From the NCBI GenBank assembly GCA_947495985.1, contig CANMBD010000002.1, positions 62,001 to 126,000 on the forward strand: a stretch of 64,000 bases of DNA, written 5' to 3'. Each line of letters starts with the position of its first letter. Position 1 is the first letter of the stretch. A model generated the notes under the pieces. It searched no databases. It was not told the DNA's origin and saw only the letters and a list, made by a program, of their open reading frames with translations. This document shows, one piece after another, positions 25,052 to 34,276 of the stretch. The translations under genes and the position numbers were made by a program. Source of the stretch: an uncultured Sphingomonadaceae bacterium (lineage in GTDB: Bacteria > Pseudomonadota > Alphaproteobacteria > Sphingomonadales > Sphingomonadaceae).

Positions 25052-27172
25052 ATGCTAAAGAACAAGACCGTTGCTGCCTTTTTGACCACCACCATGATGG
25101 TTCCTGCCGTTGCTCACGCAGCGGATGCGGAATCCGAAAATAGCGGTGATGATATCCTGGTAGTCGGTGATGTGCTTTATTCAAACCAGATAAACGCTGT
25201 TAAAACTCCGACACCGATTATCGATGTTCCGCAAAGCCTTTCTATCGTAACCGCTGACGAGATCGAGCAGCGGGGCTTTACCAGCATTGGCCAGATAGTC
25301 GACTACACGCCCGGTGTGAACAACACGCAGGGCGAAGGCCATCGTGACGCCGTTGTGTTCCGCGGCGTCCGCTCTACTGCCGACTTCTATATCGATGGCG
25401 TTCGCGATGATGTGCAATATTATCGCGGCCTGTACAATCTGGAGCAGGTGGAAATCCTGCGCGGTCCGAACGCGCTTCTCTTTGGACGTGGCGGCACCGG
25501 CGGCATACTGAATCGTGTTACCAAGAAGGGCACGATCGGTGAAACTTTTGGCGGCGGTCAGATTGCTATCGACACTTTCGGCGAATTCAGCGTCCAGGGC
25601 GATATCAACATAGCAGCAGGCGAAAATATCGGCGTTCGCGTCAATGCGGCCTATGAGAGTCTGAATAACCACCGCGATTTTTACGATGGCGATCGCATTG
25701 GCTTCAACCCCACCGTGCGGTTTCAGATCAGTCCGGACACGACACTTGATCTGTCTTACGAATATGCCGACCACGAACGGTTCATCGATCGCGGCATTCC
25801 AACCGGCACCGACGGCCGTCCGGTTTCCGCGCTTAGGAATGTTGTTTTCGGTGATCCTGAACTCAACTTTACCGAATTGGAAGCCCACCTGTTGCGGGCC
25901 AATCTGCAACATGCGTTCTCCGATAATTTCAAAGCCAATTTCAGCGCTTTTTATGGCGACTATGACAAGGTTTACTCGAACTTCTATGCCTCTGGCTATG
26001 ATCAGGCAAACACGCCCAACGTCGTAACTCTTGATGGCTATATCGACACAACCGAGCGAGAGAATCTGATCCTGTCCGGTAATTTGGTTGGAGAGTTTGA
26101 AACAGGCAGCCTCAGCCACACGCTGATCTTTGGTGGTGAATATATCAATACGTCATCCGATCAGGATCGCTTCAATGCGTTCTGGGACACGACAATGGAC
26201 GACAATGAGGTTTTCGCGATCGAGCGCCCCCTGAACTTGCGTGGTGGCAGCGGTGTAAACGCGGCTGGTGTCGCCACCACCAATGACTTCACTGCCGATC
26301 TGAACGATTTCACTCAAGTCGATATTGATGTCTTCTCTTTATACATTCAGGATGAGATCAAGCTAACCGATTGGTTGAACGTTGTCCTTGGTGGTCGTTT
26401 TGACAGCTTCGACATCACTGTAAACAATGTTCCGAATGCCGATATACGCAGCCGCAAGGATGAGGAATTTTCGCCGCGGGCTGGCCTGATCATCAAGCCT
26501 CGGGAAAATGTCTCTTTCTACGCCAGCTATAGCGAGAGTTTCCTGCCGCGTAGCGGAGAGCAGTTTGCGAATATCAATGGCGACAACAATGCTCTTGATC
26601 CCAATACCTTCACCAATCTGGAAGCAGGTATCAAATGGGACTTCGAACAGGGCCTGAGCTTCACCGCTGCCGTTTTCGAGATTGAGCAAAGCTCACCGCA
26701 GCCCAACGACAATGATCCATCGACTCTGGATATTATCGACTCGAAAATTCGTGGCTTCGAACTGCAGCTTCGGGGTCAGGTAACCGATAACTGGTTTGTT
26801 TCGGCCGGCTATAGTTTTCTTGATGGCGAACAGGTTGATGCTACCGGATCAACTACGGGCTTACGTCTACGTGAGCTTCCCGAAAATATGTTCTCAATCT
26901 GGAATTCTATTCAGATATCAGACCGGATTGGTTTCGGTCTCGGACTAACCCATCAGGACGAGAGCTTTATCAACAACGGCAATACTGCCGTTCTGCCGGC
27001 CTATACCCGCATTGATGCGGCGGCACATTTCGATGTCACCGACAATCTGCGGCTGCAGGTCAATATCGAGAATCTCACAGACACCGTCTATTTCCCGAGC
27101 TCACACAGCACGCATCAGGCGACCGTGGGCGCGCCTCTGAACGCGCGTTTCTCGATCACCGGGCGATTCTGA
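25052..27172 (+). CDS. TonB-dependent siderophore receptor (catecholate/CirA-Fiu-like type)
   Basis: This 706-residue outer-membrane receptor begins with a signal peptide (TVAAFLTTTMMVPAVAHA). A likely TonB box (DDILVVGD) follows. The plug domain (about residues 45-170) contains VPQSLSIVTADEIEQRG, VVFRGVRSTADFYIDGVRDD and LEQVEILRGPNALLFGRG. The rest forms the 22-stranded barrel, ending in the canonical aromatic residue (FSITGRF). The plug signature is that of siderophore receptors rather than of large carbohydrate receptors. Two Fur-like boxes upstream support iron-regulated expression. The exact ligand is unknown. Confidence 0.92.
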   Translation: MLKNKTVAAFLTTTMMVPAVAHAADAESENSGDDILVVGDVLYSNQINAVKTPTPIIDVPQSLSIVTADEIEQRGFTSIGQIVDYTPGVNNTQGEGHRDAVVFRGVRSTADFYIDGVRDDVQYYRGLYNLEQVEILRGPNALLFGRGGTGGILNRVTKKGTIGETFGGGQIAIDTFGEFSVQGDINIAAGENIGVRVNAAYESLNNHRDFYDGDRIGFNPTVRFQISPDTTLDLSYEYADHERFIDRGIPTGTDGRPVSALRNVVFGDPELNFTELEAHLLRANLQHAFSDNFKANFSAFYGDYDKVYSNFYASGYDQANTPNVVTLDGYIDTTERENLILSGNLVGEFETGSLSHTLIFGGEYINTSSDQDRFNAFWDTTMDDNEVFAIERPLNLRGGSGVNAAGVATTNDFTADLNDFTQVDIDVFSLYIQDEIKLTDWLNVVLGGRFDSFDITVNNVPNADIRSRKDEEFSPRAGLIIKPRENVSFYASYSESFLPRSGEQFANINGDNNALDPNTFTNLEAGIKWDFEQGLSFTAAVFEIEQSSPQPNDNDPSTLDIIDSKIRGFELQLRGQVTDNWFVSAGYSFLDGEQVDATGSTTGLRLRELPENMFSIWNSIQISDRIGFGLGLTHQDESFINNGNTAVLPAYTRIDAAAHFDVTDNLRLQVNIENLTDTVYFPSSHSTHQATVGAPLNARFSITGRF

Positions 27173-27187
27173 TCTGGCGACCCCCCC

Positions 27188-27223
27188 GAACGGGAACCTG
27201 ACTGGTGACTCAGGTTCCCGTTC
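27188..27223. terminator. Strong hairpin after the siderophore receptor gene
   Basis: A 14-bp perfect stem, GAACGGGAACCTGA (27188-27201) with TCAGGTTCCCGTTC (27210-27223), closes an 8-base loop just after the receptor stop codon. It lacks a proper T-run on either strand, so it may act as a processing or stabilising hairpin as much as an intrinsic terminator. Confidence 0.6.
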
Positions 27224-27352
27224 AAACACAGAAAATCTGTTTGACGAATCCTGTTTGGGGTCCTTACAGAATGTCCATGTTATGATGATGGCCGCGCCTA
27301 TTTTAGCCGCCTAGTTACGATATTCAGTTTCCGAAAATGACTCAAAGACGAT

Positions 27353-27405
27353 CATGTTGGGCCTGTCGAAACCCCCACCCCAACCCCTTCGATGGGCCCA
27401 GCATG
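27353..27405. repeat. REP-like palindromic element
   Basis: CATGTTGGGCCTGTCGAA and TTCGATGGGCCCAGCATG form an inverted repeat of 18 bases with three mismatches around a C-rich loop (ACCCCCACCCCAACCCC). G+C-rich palindromes carrying CTGTCGAA/TTCGA ends are typical of extragenic REP/REPIN elements in sphingomonads. It lies between a receptor gene and the SMR transporter gene, outside coding sequence. Confidence 0.55.
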
Positions 27406-27427
27406 AACCGAGATGATCTGGGCCTAT

Positions 27428-27751
27428 TCAGGCCTGTGTTGTAAGCTGCAATCCGACTGCACCGATCAATATCATCGCAATGAAAACAAATTGCAGAAAA
27501 GCAAGTCGTTCGTCGAAGAAAAATACACCGATCAGAGTGATGGCGACAATGCCGGCACCCGACCATATCGCGTAGACCACACCCACCGGCAGCGTTTTGA
27601 GCGCCGGGGCCAGTACCCAGAAGCAGGCCGAATAGAGCAGGATCGACAGGATCCCCCAATGCCATTTGGCAAAACCGTCCGACAGCTTCAGAAATGTTGT
27701 GGCGAGTATTTCGAGAGCTATCGCCGTGATGAGATAGGCCCAGGCACCCAT
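27428..27751 (-). CDS. Small multidrug resistance (SMR) exporter, EmrE/QacE type
   Basis: This 107-residue protein has four membrane segments and the essential membrane-embedded glutamate Glu14 in ITAIALEILATTFLK. The segment GVVYAIWSGAGIV matches the A-x-A-x-W-x-G-x-G motif of SMR drug exporters. It works as an antiparallel dimer, exchanging protons for cationic drugs or polyamines in the inner membrane. No partner SMR gene is adjacent, so it probably acts as a homodimer. It may share a transcript with the [2Fe-2S] gene just upstream, 11 bases away. Confidence 0.92.
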   Translation of the reverse strand: MGAWAYLITAIALEILATTFLKLSDGFAKWHWGILSILLYSACFWVLAPALKTLPVGVVYAIWSGAGIVAITLIGVFFFDERLAFLQFVFIAMILIGAVGLQLTTQA

Positions 27752-27762
27752 GGCCTATCCTC

Positions 27763-28302
27763 CTATTTCTTGGGGGTCAGTGCGGGAACAGCCTTTGCCG
27801 CATCCGACGGATCAATGCCGGGCGGCGGCGCAGCGCTTAGCACATCTTCTCCGCGTGCCACCCGGGCAGCGCGCTGGATCGCTTCGCGGATGCGCGGATA
27901 GGTCCCGCAGCGACAGATATTGGTGATCGCCTCGTCAATATCATCATTGGTCGGGTTATCATTTTTCTTGAGCAAGACCGCCGCAGACATGATCATGCCG
28001 GACTGGCAAAACCCGCATTGGGGCACGTTTTCCGCGGCCCATGCCTGTTGCACCGGATGACTGCGGTCCCGCGACAATGCCTCGATGGTGGTGATGAACC
28101 GCCCTTCCAACTCGCCAATGGTGACAAGGCAGCTGCGAATGGCTTCCCCATCAATCTCCACCATGCACGCGCCGCAATCGCCAGTGCCGCAACCATATTT
28201 GGTGCCGGTCAGGTTAGATGCATCGCGCAAAGCCCATAATAGAGGAGTTTGCTCGTCCATCCGATATTCAACGGGCCGGTTATTGACGGTGAATTTGGTC
28301 AT
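27763..28302 (-). CDS. [2Fe-2S] subunit of a molybdenum hydroxylase (IorA/CoxS-like), without an adjacent large subunit
   Basis: This 179-residue protein contains the two iron-sulfur clusters of the xanthine oxidase family small subunit. The ferredoxin-like cluster motif is KYGCGTGDCGACMV, followed by the lone cysteine in IRSCLV. The helical domain has CGFCQSGMIM and ICRCGTYPRI. It resembles isoquinoline/aldehyde oxidoreductase small subunits. Such proteins pass electrons from a molybdopterin subunit, yet no such gene lies on either side: the neighbours are an SMR exporter and a class II aldolase. The last 30 residues are a proline/alanine tail. The partner must be encoded elsewhere. Confidence 0.9.
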   Translation of the reverse strand: MTKFTVNNRPVEYRMDEQTPLLWALRDASNLTGTKYGCGTGDCGACMVEIDGEAIRSCLVTIGELEGRFITTIEALSRDRSHPVQQAWAAENVPQCGFCQSGMIMSAAVLLKKNDNPTNDDIDEAITNICRCGTYPRIREAIQRAARVARGEDVLSAAPPPGIDPSDAAKAVPALTPKK

Positions 28303-28358
28303 TTGATATTAGCCATAGGGAAACCCGCTCTTACTAATTCCCGACTAACGGTCTTTTT

Positions 28359-29123
28359 CTATTCCCGCCAGCTTTTGTCTTCGCGGTCGATTAGGCGCAC
28401 CATCGCATCAAATTCGGGGACGCCCTGGATAGCAGGGTCAATCGATGCCTGTGACAGGTTGGCGAGATGCTTTCTGATCACCTCTTCACCGATCACCACC
28501 GGCTTGCCCATGGCCAGCGTTTGCATTTGAATCTCACAGGCGCGCTGCAATACCCAGTGGTTGAGGAAAGCTTCTTCCAGCGTCTTACCCATCACCACAG
28601 GACCATGATTTTCCAGCAACATCATGCGCTTTTTGCCCAGGCTCGCCAGGAAACGTGGACCTTCCTCGGCATGCACAGTAACACCCTCAAACTTGTGGTA
28701 GGCTAGGCGTGGAACAATAGCCGCAGCATAAAAATTCAAAGGTTGCAATCCGCCTTCCAGCGACGCCACCGCCATAGTCGCGGTCGTGTGGGTATGGATA
28801 ATCGCGTGAACATCCGGCAGCTCGCGGTGAAACAGGCTGTGCTGTGTGAAACCGGCTTTGTTGACCGGATAAGTCGATCCATCCAGCGTATTGCCGTCAA
28901 TATCGATCTTGACGAGCGTCGAGGCTGTCACCTCACTGAAATGCAGGCCATAGGGATTGATCAGAAACGCATCATCATCGCCGGGAACTTTCAGCGTGAC
29001 ATGGTTGAAAATCAGCTCATCCCAGCCGAGATACGCAAATATCCGGTAACAGGCGGCCAACCGCTGGCGTGCTTTCCATTCCTCTTCGCTGCAGCTTGAC
29101 TGGACATTGATTGCGGTGGCCAT
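28359..29123 (-). CDS. Class II aldolase/adducin family protein
   Basis: This 254-residue protein has the zinc aldolase fold seen in L-fuculose-phosphate and L-ribulose-phosphate 4-epimerase/aldolases. The first zinc histidine pair is in IIHTHTTATMA, and the third is in LLENHGPVVMG. An N-terminal D-E-L-I-F-N-H-V-T-L segment and a G-x-H-F-S-E-V-T-A-S motif complete the fold. Many bacterial proteins of this length and type are annotated only as class II aldolase/adducin because the substrate is unknown. The gene is divergent from rpsU. Confidence 0.87.
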   Translation of the reverse strand: MATAINVQSSCSEEEWKARQRLAACYRIFAYLGWDELIFNHVTLKVPGDDDAFLINPYGLHFSEVTASTLVKIDIDGNTLDGSTYPVNKAGFTQHSLFHRELPDVHAIIHTHTTATMAVASLEGGLQPLNFYAAAIVPRLAYHKFEGVTVHAEEGPRFLASLGKKRMMLLENHGPVVMGKTLEEAFLNHWVLQRACEIQMQTLAMGKPVVIGEEVIRKHLANLSQASIDPAIQGVPEFDAMVRLIDREDKSWRE

Positions 29124-29418
29124 TTTTCGTCTCCTGATTCGCTTAAATTGCGCTTTGAAACGGATATGACACAGCCCCGGTTGATAATCAAAAGGCTTTC
29201 GGGAGCGAAATTCGGCGGATAATCAAGGGCTAACCGGGGCAAAAATGCCACAATATAAAGTCGGAAATGCTTGAAATCGGAGGATTAGCCTGTTAGGCGC
29301 GCTCCAACTGCAGCTGAACGAATCATCTGCAAACCCTTTTTTATGGCTTAAATAAATTTTCGGCCGGTTATGAATATACCCGGTCCAAAGACGATATTGA
29401 ACGGAGTTACTCAGTCTT

Positions 29419-29625
29419 ATGCAAATCATGGTTCGCGACAATAATGTTGATCAGGCCCTTCGGGCGCTCAAGAAGAAATTGCAGCGTGAAGGCGTCTATC
29501 GCGAAATGAAACTGCGCCGGCATTACGAAAAGCCTTCTGAAAAGCGTGCACGTGAAAAAGCGGCCGCTGTTCGCCGCGCCCGCAAGATGGAGCGCAAGCG
29601 GATGGAACGCGACGGTACGATTTAA
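29419..29625 (+). CDS. rpsU: 30S ribosomal protein S21
   Basis: This 68-residue, very basic protein reads [22 protein letters not shown] at its start and continues with [20 protein letters not shown], the S21 signature. S21 sits near the platform of the small subunit and helps the anti-Shine-Dalgarno region of 16S rRNA pair with mRNA. It starts a short forward-strand unit with the FKBP gene. The 295-base gap upstream must hold its promoter and that of the divergent aldolase; I could not fix specific boxes. Confidence 0.95.
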   Translation: MQIMVRDNNVDQALRALKKKLQREGVYREMKLRRHYEKPSEKRAREKAAAVRRARKMERKRMERDGTI

Positions 29626-29671
29626 GACCGTTTCTTTTCGATACAGACTTTCACGTAATAGGTAGTCCACT

Positions 29672-30256
29672 ATGTCCGTAACCACTGTTCCCATCCGGCC
29701 GATCAAAAAAGGGTCGCTGACCAAATTGTGGATCGGACTGGCTGTGGTTCTGGTGGTGGCTGCGGTACTGGCTTATGCCGGAACTGGAAAAGCTATTTGC
29801 GAGAACGGTACCAATGACATGTTTCTTGCCTGTAATGCAGACAAGGATGGTATCGTTAAGACCGCATCGGGCCTCCAGTATAAAGTGCTGAAGCCTGGCG
29901 AAGGCCCGTCACCAACCGCGACCGACACCGCGCTGGTCAAATATGAGGGTCGGCTGCGCGACGGCAGCGTCTTTGATGCCAATGAGCAAACTCCGATGCC
30001 CGTTGGCGGCGTGGTTCCCGGTTTCTCCGAAGCGCTGCAACTCATGCAAAAAGGCGGCGAGTATCGCATCTGGATCCCGTCGGAGCTCGGCTATGGCGAA
30101 CAATCCCCCGGCCCTGAGCTTCCTGCCAACTCAGTCTTGATTTTCGACGTGTCCCTCCTCGACTTTATTTCGGCCGAACAGATGCAGGCACTGCAGCAAC
30201 AAATGCAGCAACAAGGCATCCCGGGCGGCCCGCCCCGCGGCATACCCGGCCAGTAA
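29672..30256 (+). CDS. Membrane-anchored FKBP-type peptidyl-prolyl isomerase
   Basis: This 194-residue protein has one N-terminal membrane segment (about residues 17-36: LWIGLAVVLVVAAVLAYAG). A periplasmic FKBP domain follows, with VKYEGRLRDGSVFDAN, VVPGFSEALQLMQKGGEYRIWIP and LGYGEQSPG, which build the active site. The C-terminal 25 residues are glutamine-rich and then Pro/Gly-rich. It speeds proline isomerisation during folding of exported proteins. It follows rpsU by 46 bases and ends just before the convergent SRPBCC gene. Confidence 0.92.
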   Translation: MSVTTVPIRPIKKGSLTKLWIGLAVVLVVAAVLAYAGTGKAICENGTNDMFLACNADKDGIVKTASGLQYKVLKPGEGPSPTATDTALVKYEGRLRDGSVFDANEQTPMPVGGVVPGFSEALQLMQKGGEYRIWIPSELGYGEQSPGPELPANSVLIFDVSLLDFISAEQMQALQQQMQQQGIPGGPPRGIPGQ

Positions 30257-30263
30257 GCTGCCA

Positions 30264-30734
30264 CTAGTTGGCTTTGACGTCACCGCCGAGTGCTTCGTCC
30301 AATATTTTTAAGGCCAGAGGCCAGTTCTCCTTGTGCCCGGCAAGGGACTTTTCATTGACAAAACCGGAATGGGTCAAGCGGACTTTTGTTGCAGCCTGTT
30401 CGGGAATGAGTTCAATGCGAAGGATAGTCTCAGCCCCCTCTGTTCCCTCAGCTGCCCCATTTCCCGTCATCCATGTCATCTCGATAAGCTGGTTTTCTAT
30501 CAGTTCAAGGAACCGGCCATAATGGGGATGCCTGCCCCATTCGTTTCTATTGTAGAAGAAATATGGTCGCCCAGGCTCCGGTATCAAAAAAAGCGTGCCG
30601 GCTTGAGCGAACCAGGTGTCCAGTCCGACAGTCCAGGCAGCGTAAACCTCATCCGGCTTTGCGTTTAACGTGTACTCGCAAGTCATCTGCAATGGTCGCG
30701 TAGAAAGGTCGGGGCGGGATAGTGCGGTCTGCAC
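30264..30734 (-). CDS. SRPBCC (AHSA1/START-like) domain protein
   Basis: This 156-residue protein belongs to the AHSA1 (activator of Hsp90 ATPase homologue) branch of the SRPBCC superfamily. It has an N-terminal A-K-P-D-E-V-Y-A-A-W-T strand-helix and the closing T-H-S-G-F-x-N-E-K-S-L-A-G-H-K-E-N-W segment. These proteins bind hydrophobic ligands in a deep pocket, but ligands are rarely known. The GTG start overlaps the rel stop codon (TAGTG), so it is translationally coupled to rel. An internal ATG at 30686 is a less likely start. Confidence 0.78.
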   Translation of the reverse strand: MQTALSRPDLSTRPLQMTCEYTLNAKPDEVYAAWTVGLDTWFAQAGTLFLIPEPGRPYFFYNRNEWGRHPHYGRFLELIENQLIEMTWMTGNGAAEGTEGAETILRIELIPEQAATKVRLTHSGFVNEKSLAGHKENWPLALKILDEALGGDVKAN

Positions 30735-32824
30735 TAGAGCCGCTCTGCCTGCGCCACTGCTTCCGAGGCCCTGAGAGCGGATAATATTCGCATCAGATGA
30801 TGGACGTTGTGAACCTCCAGATCGACCTCGAACGTGTGGAATGGGGCGTCACGATTGGTCATTCTCAGTCTCAGGATATTGGCATTGTGGAAACCAAAAA
30901 TGCCGGCCATCTCGGCCAAGGTACCGGGCTTGTTATGAAGCACCACCATCAACCGCGCCGCCGCGCCATCGGTTTCCGTGCCCCAGCTGAGATCCACCCA
31001 GTCCGCATCGACGCCATCCGCCAGCTGCAGGCAGTCAATCGTATGCACCTCCACATTGGCGCCGCTGCGGCGCAGGCCTACAATCCGGTCACCAGGGACG
31101 GGATGACAGCATTCGGCCAGGTCAAAGGCCACACCAGGCGTAAGCCCTTTAATCGAGATCGCGCGGTCCTGCTCCGGCCATTCGCGATCATCATCATTGT
31201 CATTAACGCTGCCGGGCATCAACGCTTCCATGACTTCACGGTCGCTGAGTTCCCGCGTGCCAATCGCAATCATCAAATCGTCATCGCTGTCCAGATCAAG
31301 CCGCTTAAGGGCGGCTTTCATTGCTTTCTTGCCAATTTTCCCGGGCAAGCGCTGGACAATCTCATCGTAGAGCTTGGTCCCAATCTCGACAATCTCGTCG
31401 CGTTCCTTGTGGCGGACGAACCGGCGGATGGCGGCGCGCGCCTTGCCGGTAATGACAAAGGACAACCAGCCAGGTTGGGGTTCCTGACCATCCGATTTCA
31501 GGATTTCGACGACATCGCCGTTCGTCAACTGCGTCCGCAACGGAACGTGACGGCCATTGACCTTGGCCCCCACCGCCTGATTGCCTAAGTCGGTATGCAC
31601 CGCATAAGCAAAATCAACGGTGGTTGATCCGCGCGGCATTTGCAGCAACGCGCCCTTGGGCGTGAAGGCAAATATCCGGTCCTGGTACATGGCGAGCTTG
31701 GTATTTTCGAGCAGCTCCTCGGCATCACCAGCATGGTCGAGAATTTCGATAAGATCACGAATCCAGCCCGCTTGACCGTCCGGCCCGTCACCCTGTTTAT
31801 AGGCCCAGTGCGCCGCCAGCCCATATTCATTGTCGCGGTGCATTCGTTCCGAGCGGATCTGTATCTCCACGCGCATATTATTGCCGTGCATGATCGTGGT
31901 GTGCAGCGACTGGTAACCATTGCGCTTCGGTGTGGAGATATAATCCTTGAACCGTCCCGGTACCATTTTCCATTTCTGGTGCAAAATGCCAAGCGCACGA
32001 TAACATTCCGCGCTATTATCGGTAATCACGCGAAAGGCCATGATATCGGTCAGTTGTTCGAAGCTGACATGGCGCTCCTGCATCTTGCGCCAGATTGAAT
32101 AAGGATGCTTCTCTCGGCCGTTAACCTGCGCCGCCAATCCGCCAGCGGCCAAAGCTTTTTCAAGTGACCGGGCGATTTTGTGGACCTGCCCCTCATCACC
32201 CTTTTTAATGGTATCCAGCCGTCCGGTAATCGTCTCATAGGCCTCTGGCTCCAGATGGCTGAAGGCAAGCAGCTGCATCTCACGCATATATTCGTACATG
32301 CCGATGCGTTCCGCCAACGGCGCATAGATATCCATGGTTTCATGGGCAATACGCCGACGCTTCTCTTCACTCTTGATGAAATGCAGGGTGCGCATATTGT
32401 GCAGCCGGTCGGCGAGTTTGACCAGGAGCACCCGGATATCGTCCGACATCGCAAGCAGAAATTTCCGCAGATTTTCGGCGGCGCGTTCATTATCGGTCTG
32501 CGCTTCTATCTTCGATAATTTCGTCACCCCGTCGACCAAACGGGCAATATCGACCCCGAACAGTTTTTGAATTTCTTCGGTCGTAGTCAGCGTGTCTTCA
32601 ACCGTATCATGCAGCAAAGCCGTAACAATGGTCTGCTGGTCGAGCTTGAGGTCGGTCATCAGACCCGCCACCTCGATTGGATGACTGAAATATGGGTCGC
32701 CGCTTGCGCGTTTTTGGCTGCCATGCTTTTGCACGGAGAACACATAGGCGCGGTTGATCAGATCCTCATCCGCCTCCGGGTCATAGCTGCGCACCCGCTC
32801 TACAAGTTCATATTGCCTCAACAC
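30734..32824 (-). CDS. Bifunctional (p)ppGpp synthetase/hydrolase (Rel/SpoT)
   Basis: This enzyme makes and degrades the alarmone (p)ppGpp. The 696-residue protein has the HD hydrolase domain (ALLHDTVEDT) and the synthetase domain (FKDYISTPKRNGYQSLH). TGS (FAYAVHTDLG), zinc-finger (LAECCHPVPGD) and ACT domains follow. The synthetase loop reads RFKD, the basic RXKD version found in bifunctional enzymes, rather than the acidic EXDD of synthetase-only RelA. I place the start at the GTG at 32824, where alignment to relatives starting LRQYELVERV suggests it; a TTG at 32881 is another option. The SRPBCC gene is coupled to its stop codon. Confidence 0.93.
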   Translation of the reverse strand: MLRQYELVERVRSYDPEADEDLINRAYVFSVQKHGSQKRASGDPYFSHPIEVAGLMTDLKLDQQTIVTALLHDTVEDTLTTTEEIQKLFGVDIARLVDGVTKLSKIEAQTDNERAAENLRKFLLAMSDDIRVLLVKLADRLHNMRTLHFIKSEEKRRRIAHETMDIYAPLAERIGMYEYMREMQLLAFSHLEPEAYETITGRLDTIKKGDEGQVHKIARSLEKALAAGGLAAQVNGREKHPYSIWRKMQERHVSFEQLTDIMAFRVITDNSAECYRALGILHQKWKMVPGRFKDYISTPKRNGYQSLHTTIMHGNNMRVEIQIRSERMHRDNEYGLAAHWAYKQGDGPDGQAGWIRDLIEILDHAGDAEELLENTKLAMYQDRIFAFTPKGALLQMPRGSTTVDFAYAVHTDLGNQAVGAKVNGRHVPLRTQLTNGDVVEILKSDGQEPQPGWLSFVITGKARAAIRRFVRHKERDEIVEIGTKLYDEIVQRLPGKIGKKAMKAALKRLDLDSDDDLMIAIGTRELSDREVMEALMPGSVNDNDDDREWPEQDRAISIKGLTPGVAFDLAECCHPVPGDRIVGLRRSGANVEVHTIDCLQLADGVDADWVDLSWGTETDGAAARLMVVLHNKPGTLAEMAGIFGFHNANILRLRMTNRDAPFHTFEVDLEVHNVHHLMRILSALRASEAVAQAERL

Positions 32825-32994
32825 CCTCGTAAACTGTCTGTCTTTGCGCGCAGGAGCAACAAAAAAATAGCGCTGAAGCAAAGCCTTCGAGGGTGAAAGG
32901 CATTCGCTTCAACGCTTTAGTTGGACCGGTCGGCCATTTGCATGGCCATAACGGGATTGAGTGACCGGTCGTGAAGACGTGATTACTTGCGGTT

Positions 32995-33363
32995 TTACCG
33001 GCGGTTCGCGATCCGTTGCTTCGAACCTTTTTTGTCGCCGTTGCACTGGGCCAGGGCTTCGGCATCAACCGCTTCCCCTTTATAGGTGAAAGAGGCCAAA
33101 GGGCCGACCTTGCGGGACAAGCGGGCACAGACAGTCTTGACTGATGAACCGCTTTTGGCTCCTTTGCATTCGGTGCCTGCACAGTGCATCACCGTACCTT
33201 TGATGATGTGGCGCGACGCCTCAACCGGCTGTTGCAGCTCTGCGGTATAGGCTACCGGCTTGCTGCGCGCATTAGCGGCGCTGGCGGTGAATATAAGCGT
33301 GGTTGTGAGAATGGCTACAAATAGCATCATTACGCTACGAAACGGGCTTTGGGAGAGAATCAT
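32995..33363 (-). CDS. CC_3452-family small secreted protein
   Basis: This 122-residue protein has a Sec signal peptide (MMLFVAILTTTLIFTASAANA). The mature part is short and holds four cysteines, with V-M-H-C-A-G-T-E-C and V-C-A-R-L-S-R-K-V-G-P-L-A-S-F. It ends in E-A-L-A-Q-C-N and a basic tail. This layout matches alphaproteobacterial proteins grouped as CC_3452 in Caulobacter. The cysteine pairs suggest disulfides in the periplasm. No function is known. AAGGAATAAAAA precedes the ATG. Confidence 0.75.
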   Translation of the reverse strand: MILSQSPFRSVMMLFVAILTTTLIFTASAANARSKPVAYTAELQQPVEASRHIIKGTVMHCAGTECKGAKSGSSVKTVCARLSRKVGPLASFTYKGEAVDAEALAQCNGDKKGSKQRIANRR

Positions 33364-33536
33364 TTTTTATTCCTTTCAAGTCACTGCGACCCTGTTGTTG
33401 GAGCCGAGGACCCGGGGAGGAAAAATCGGCTTGCAATTTAGGTTGCGAATCAGTACTTAGTTTATTAGGTTTTAAGTTGCAACTAAAAACTTATATTTTT
33501 TTTTGGTATTATCAGAAACTGGTCTAGGGTTGGCAC

Positions 33537-34088
33537 ATGGATAAATTGACGGAAAATCTCTCGGAACTCGGAACCGGCTGTTCGCTACCCATTTCTCTCG
33601 AGGTGATCGGCGAGCGTTGGTGCTTCATGATCTTGCGCGCATCATTTAACGGCGTCCGCCATTTTGAGGATTTTCTGTCGGAAATCGGCATTGCCCGGAA
33701 TATATTGGCAAACCGGCTGACCCGGCTGGTCGATGCAGGCATCATGTCCCGGCGGCCCTGCGATCATGACAAGCGCAAGGTTGAATATCGACTGACGGAC
33801 AAGGGCACCGATCTATTGTCTGTCATTGTAGCGATTCGCCAATGGGGCGAAAAATGGGAAACCGGCGTACCGTCAAACCCGATATTGGCCGATGCCAAAG
33901 ATCGTCAACCGATTAGCCAGATTTCTATCCGCGCCCATGATGACCGGATATTGGGCCTTGAAGACCTTTGCTGGATTGATGAAGAAGAGCTGCGCAATCA
34001 TGCGTCCGGCGCTTCAACCAGTGATAACGACAGAGGCGATATGGTTGTTCGCCATCTTAAGGAAATTGGCGAGCCCTCCGCCGCCTGA
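33537..34088 (+). CDS. HxlR-family transcriptional regulator
   Basis: This 183-residue protein has the HxlR winged helix-turn-helix. The CSLPISLEVIGERWCFMILR start is followed by F-L-S-E-I-G-I-A-R-N-I-L-A-N-R-L-T-R-L-V-D-A-G-I-M and the wing with E-Y-R-L-T-D-K-G. The single cysteine near residue 15, at the start of helix 1, is at the site used for thiol sensing in several HxlR members. About 70 residues follow the domain, longer than in typical HxlR proteins of 110-130 residues. The target is not clear; the thioesterase gene downstream is a possible one. Confidence 0.85.
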   Translation: MDKLTENLSELGTGCSLPISLEVIGERWCFMILRASFNGVRHFEDFLSEIGIARNILANRLTRLVDAGIMSRRPCDHDKRKVEYRLTDKGTDLLSVIVAIRQWGEKWETGVPSNPILADAKDRQPISQISIRAHDDRILGLEDLCWIDEEELRNHASGASTSDNDRGDMVVRHLKEIGEPSAA

Positions 34089-34276
34089 GGGCAAAATTTC
34101 CGATATCCGGCAGTAAATCAGACAACAATTCAAATCATCAATAGCGGGAACCTTGGCTGGGTTCTGTGAATTGTGATTGCTCGTCATGCCTAGCGGATGA
34201 GGCATTTTAGCCCAAAGTCGACACTCTTGTGCGAGATGAATAGAGTGGCCTACGTTAATCCACGGAGGGCCTTGTG

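Noticed and set aside
32825..32881. TTG start of rel at 32881
   Set aside because: The added 19 residues are not like the start of known Rel proteins; the GTG at 32824 fits better, although this is not certain.
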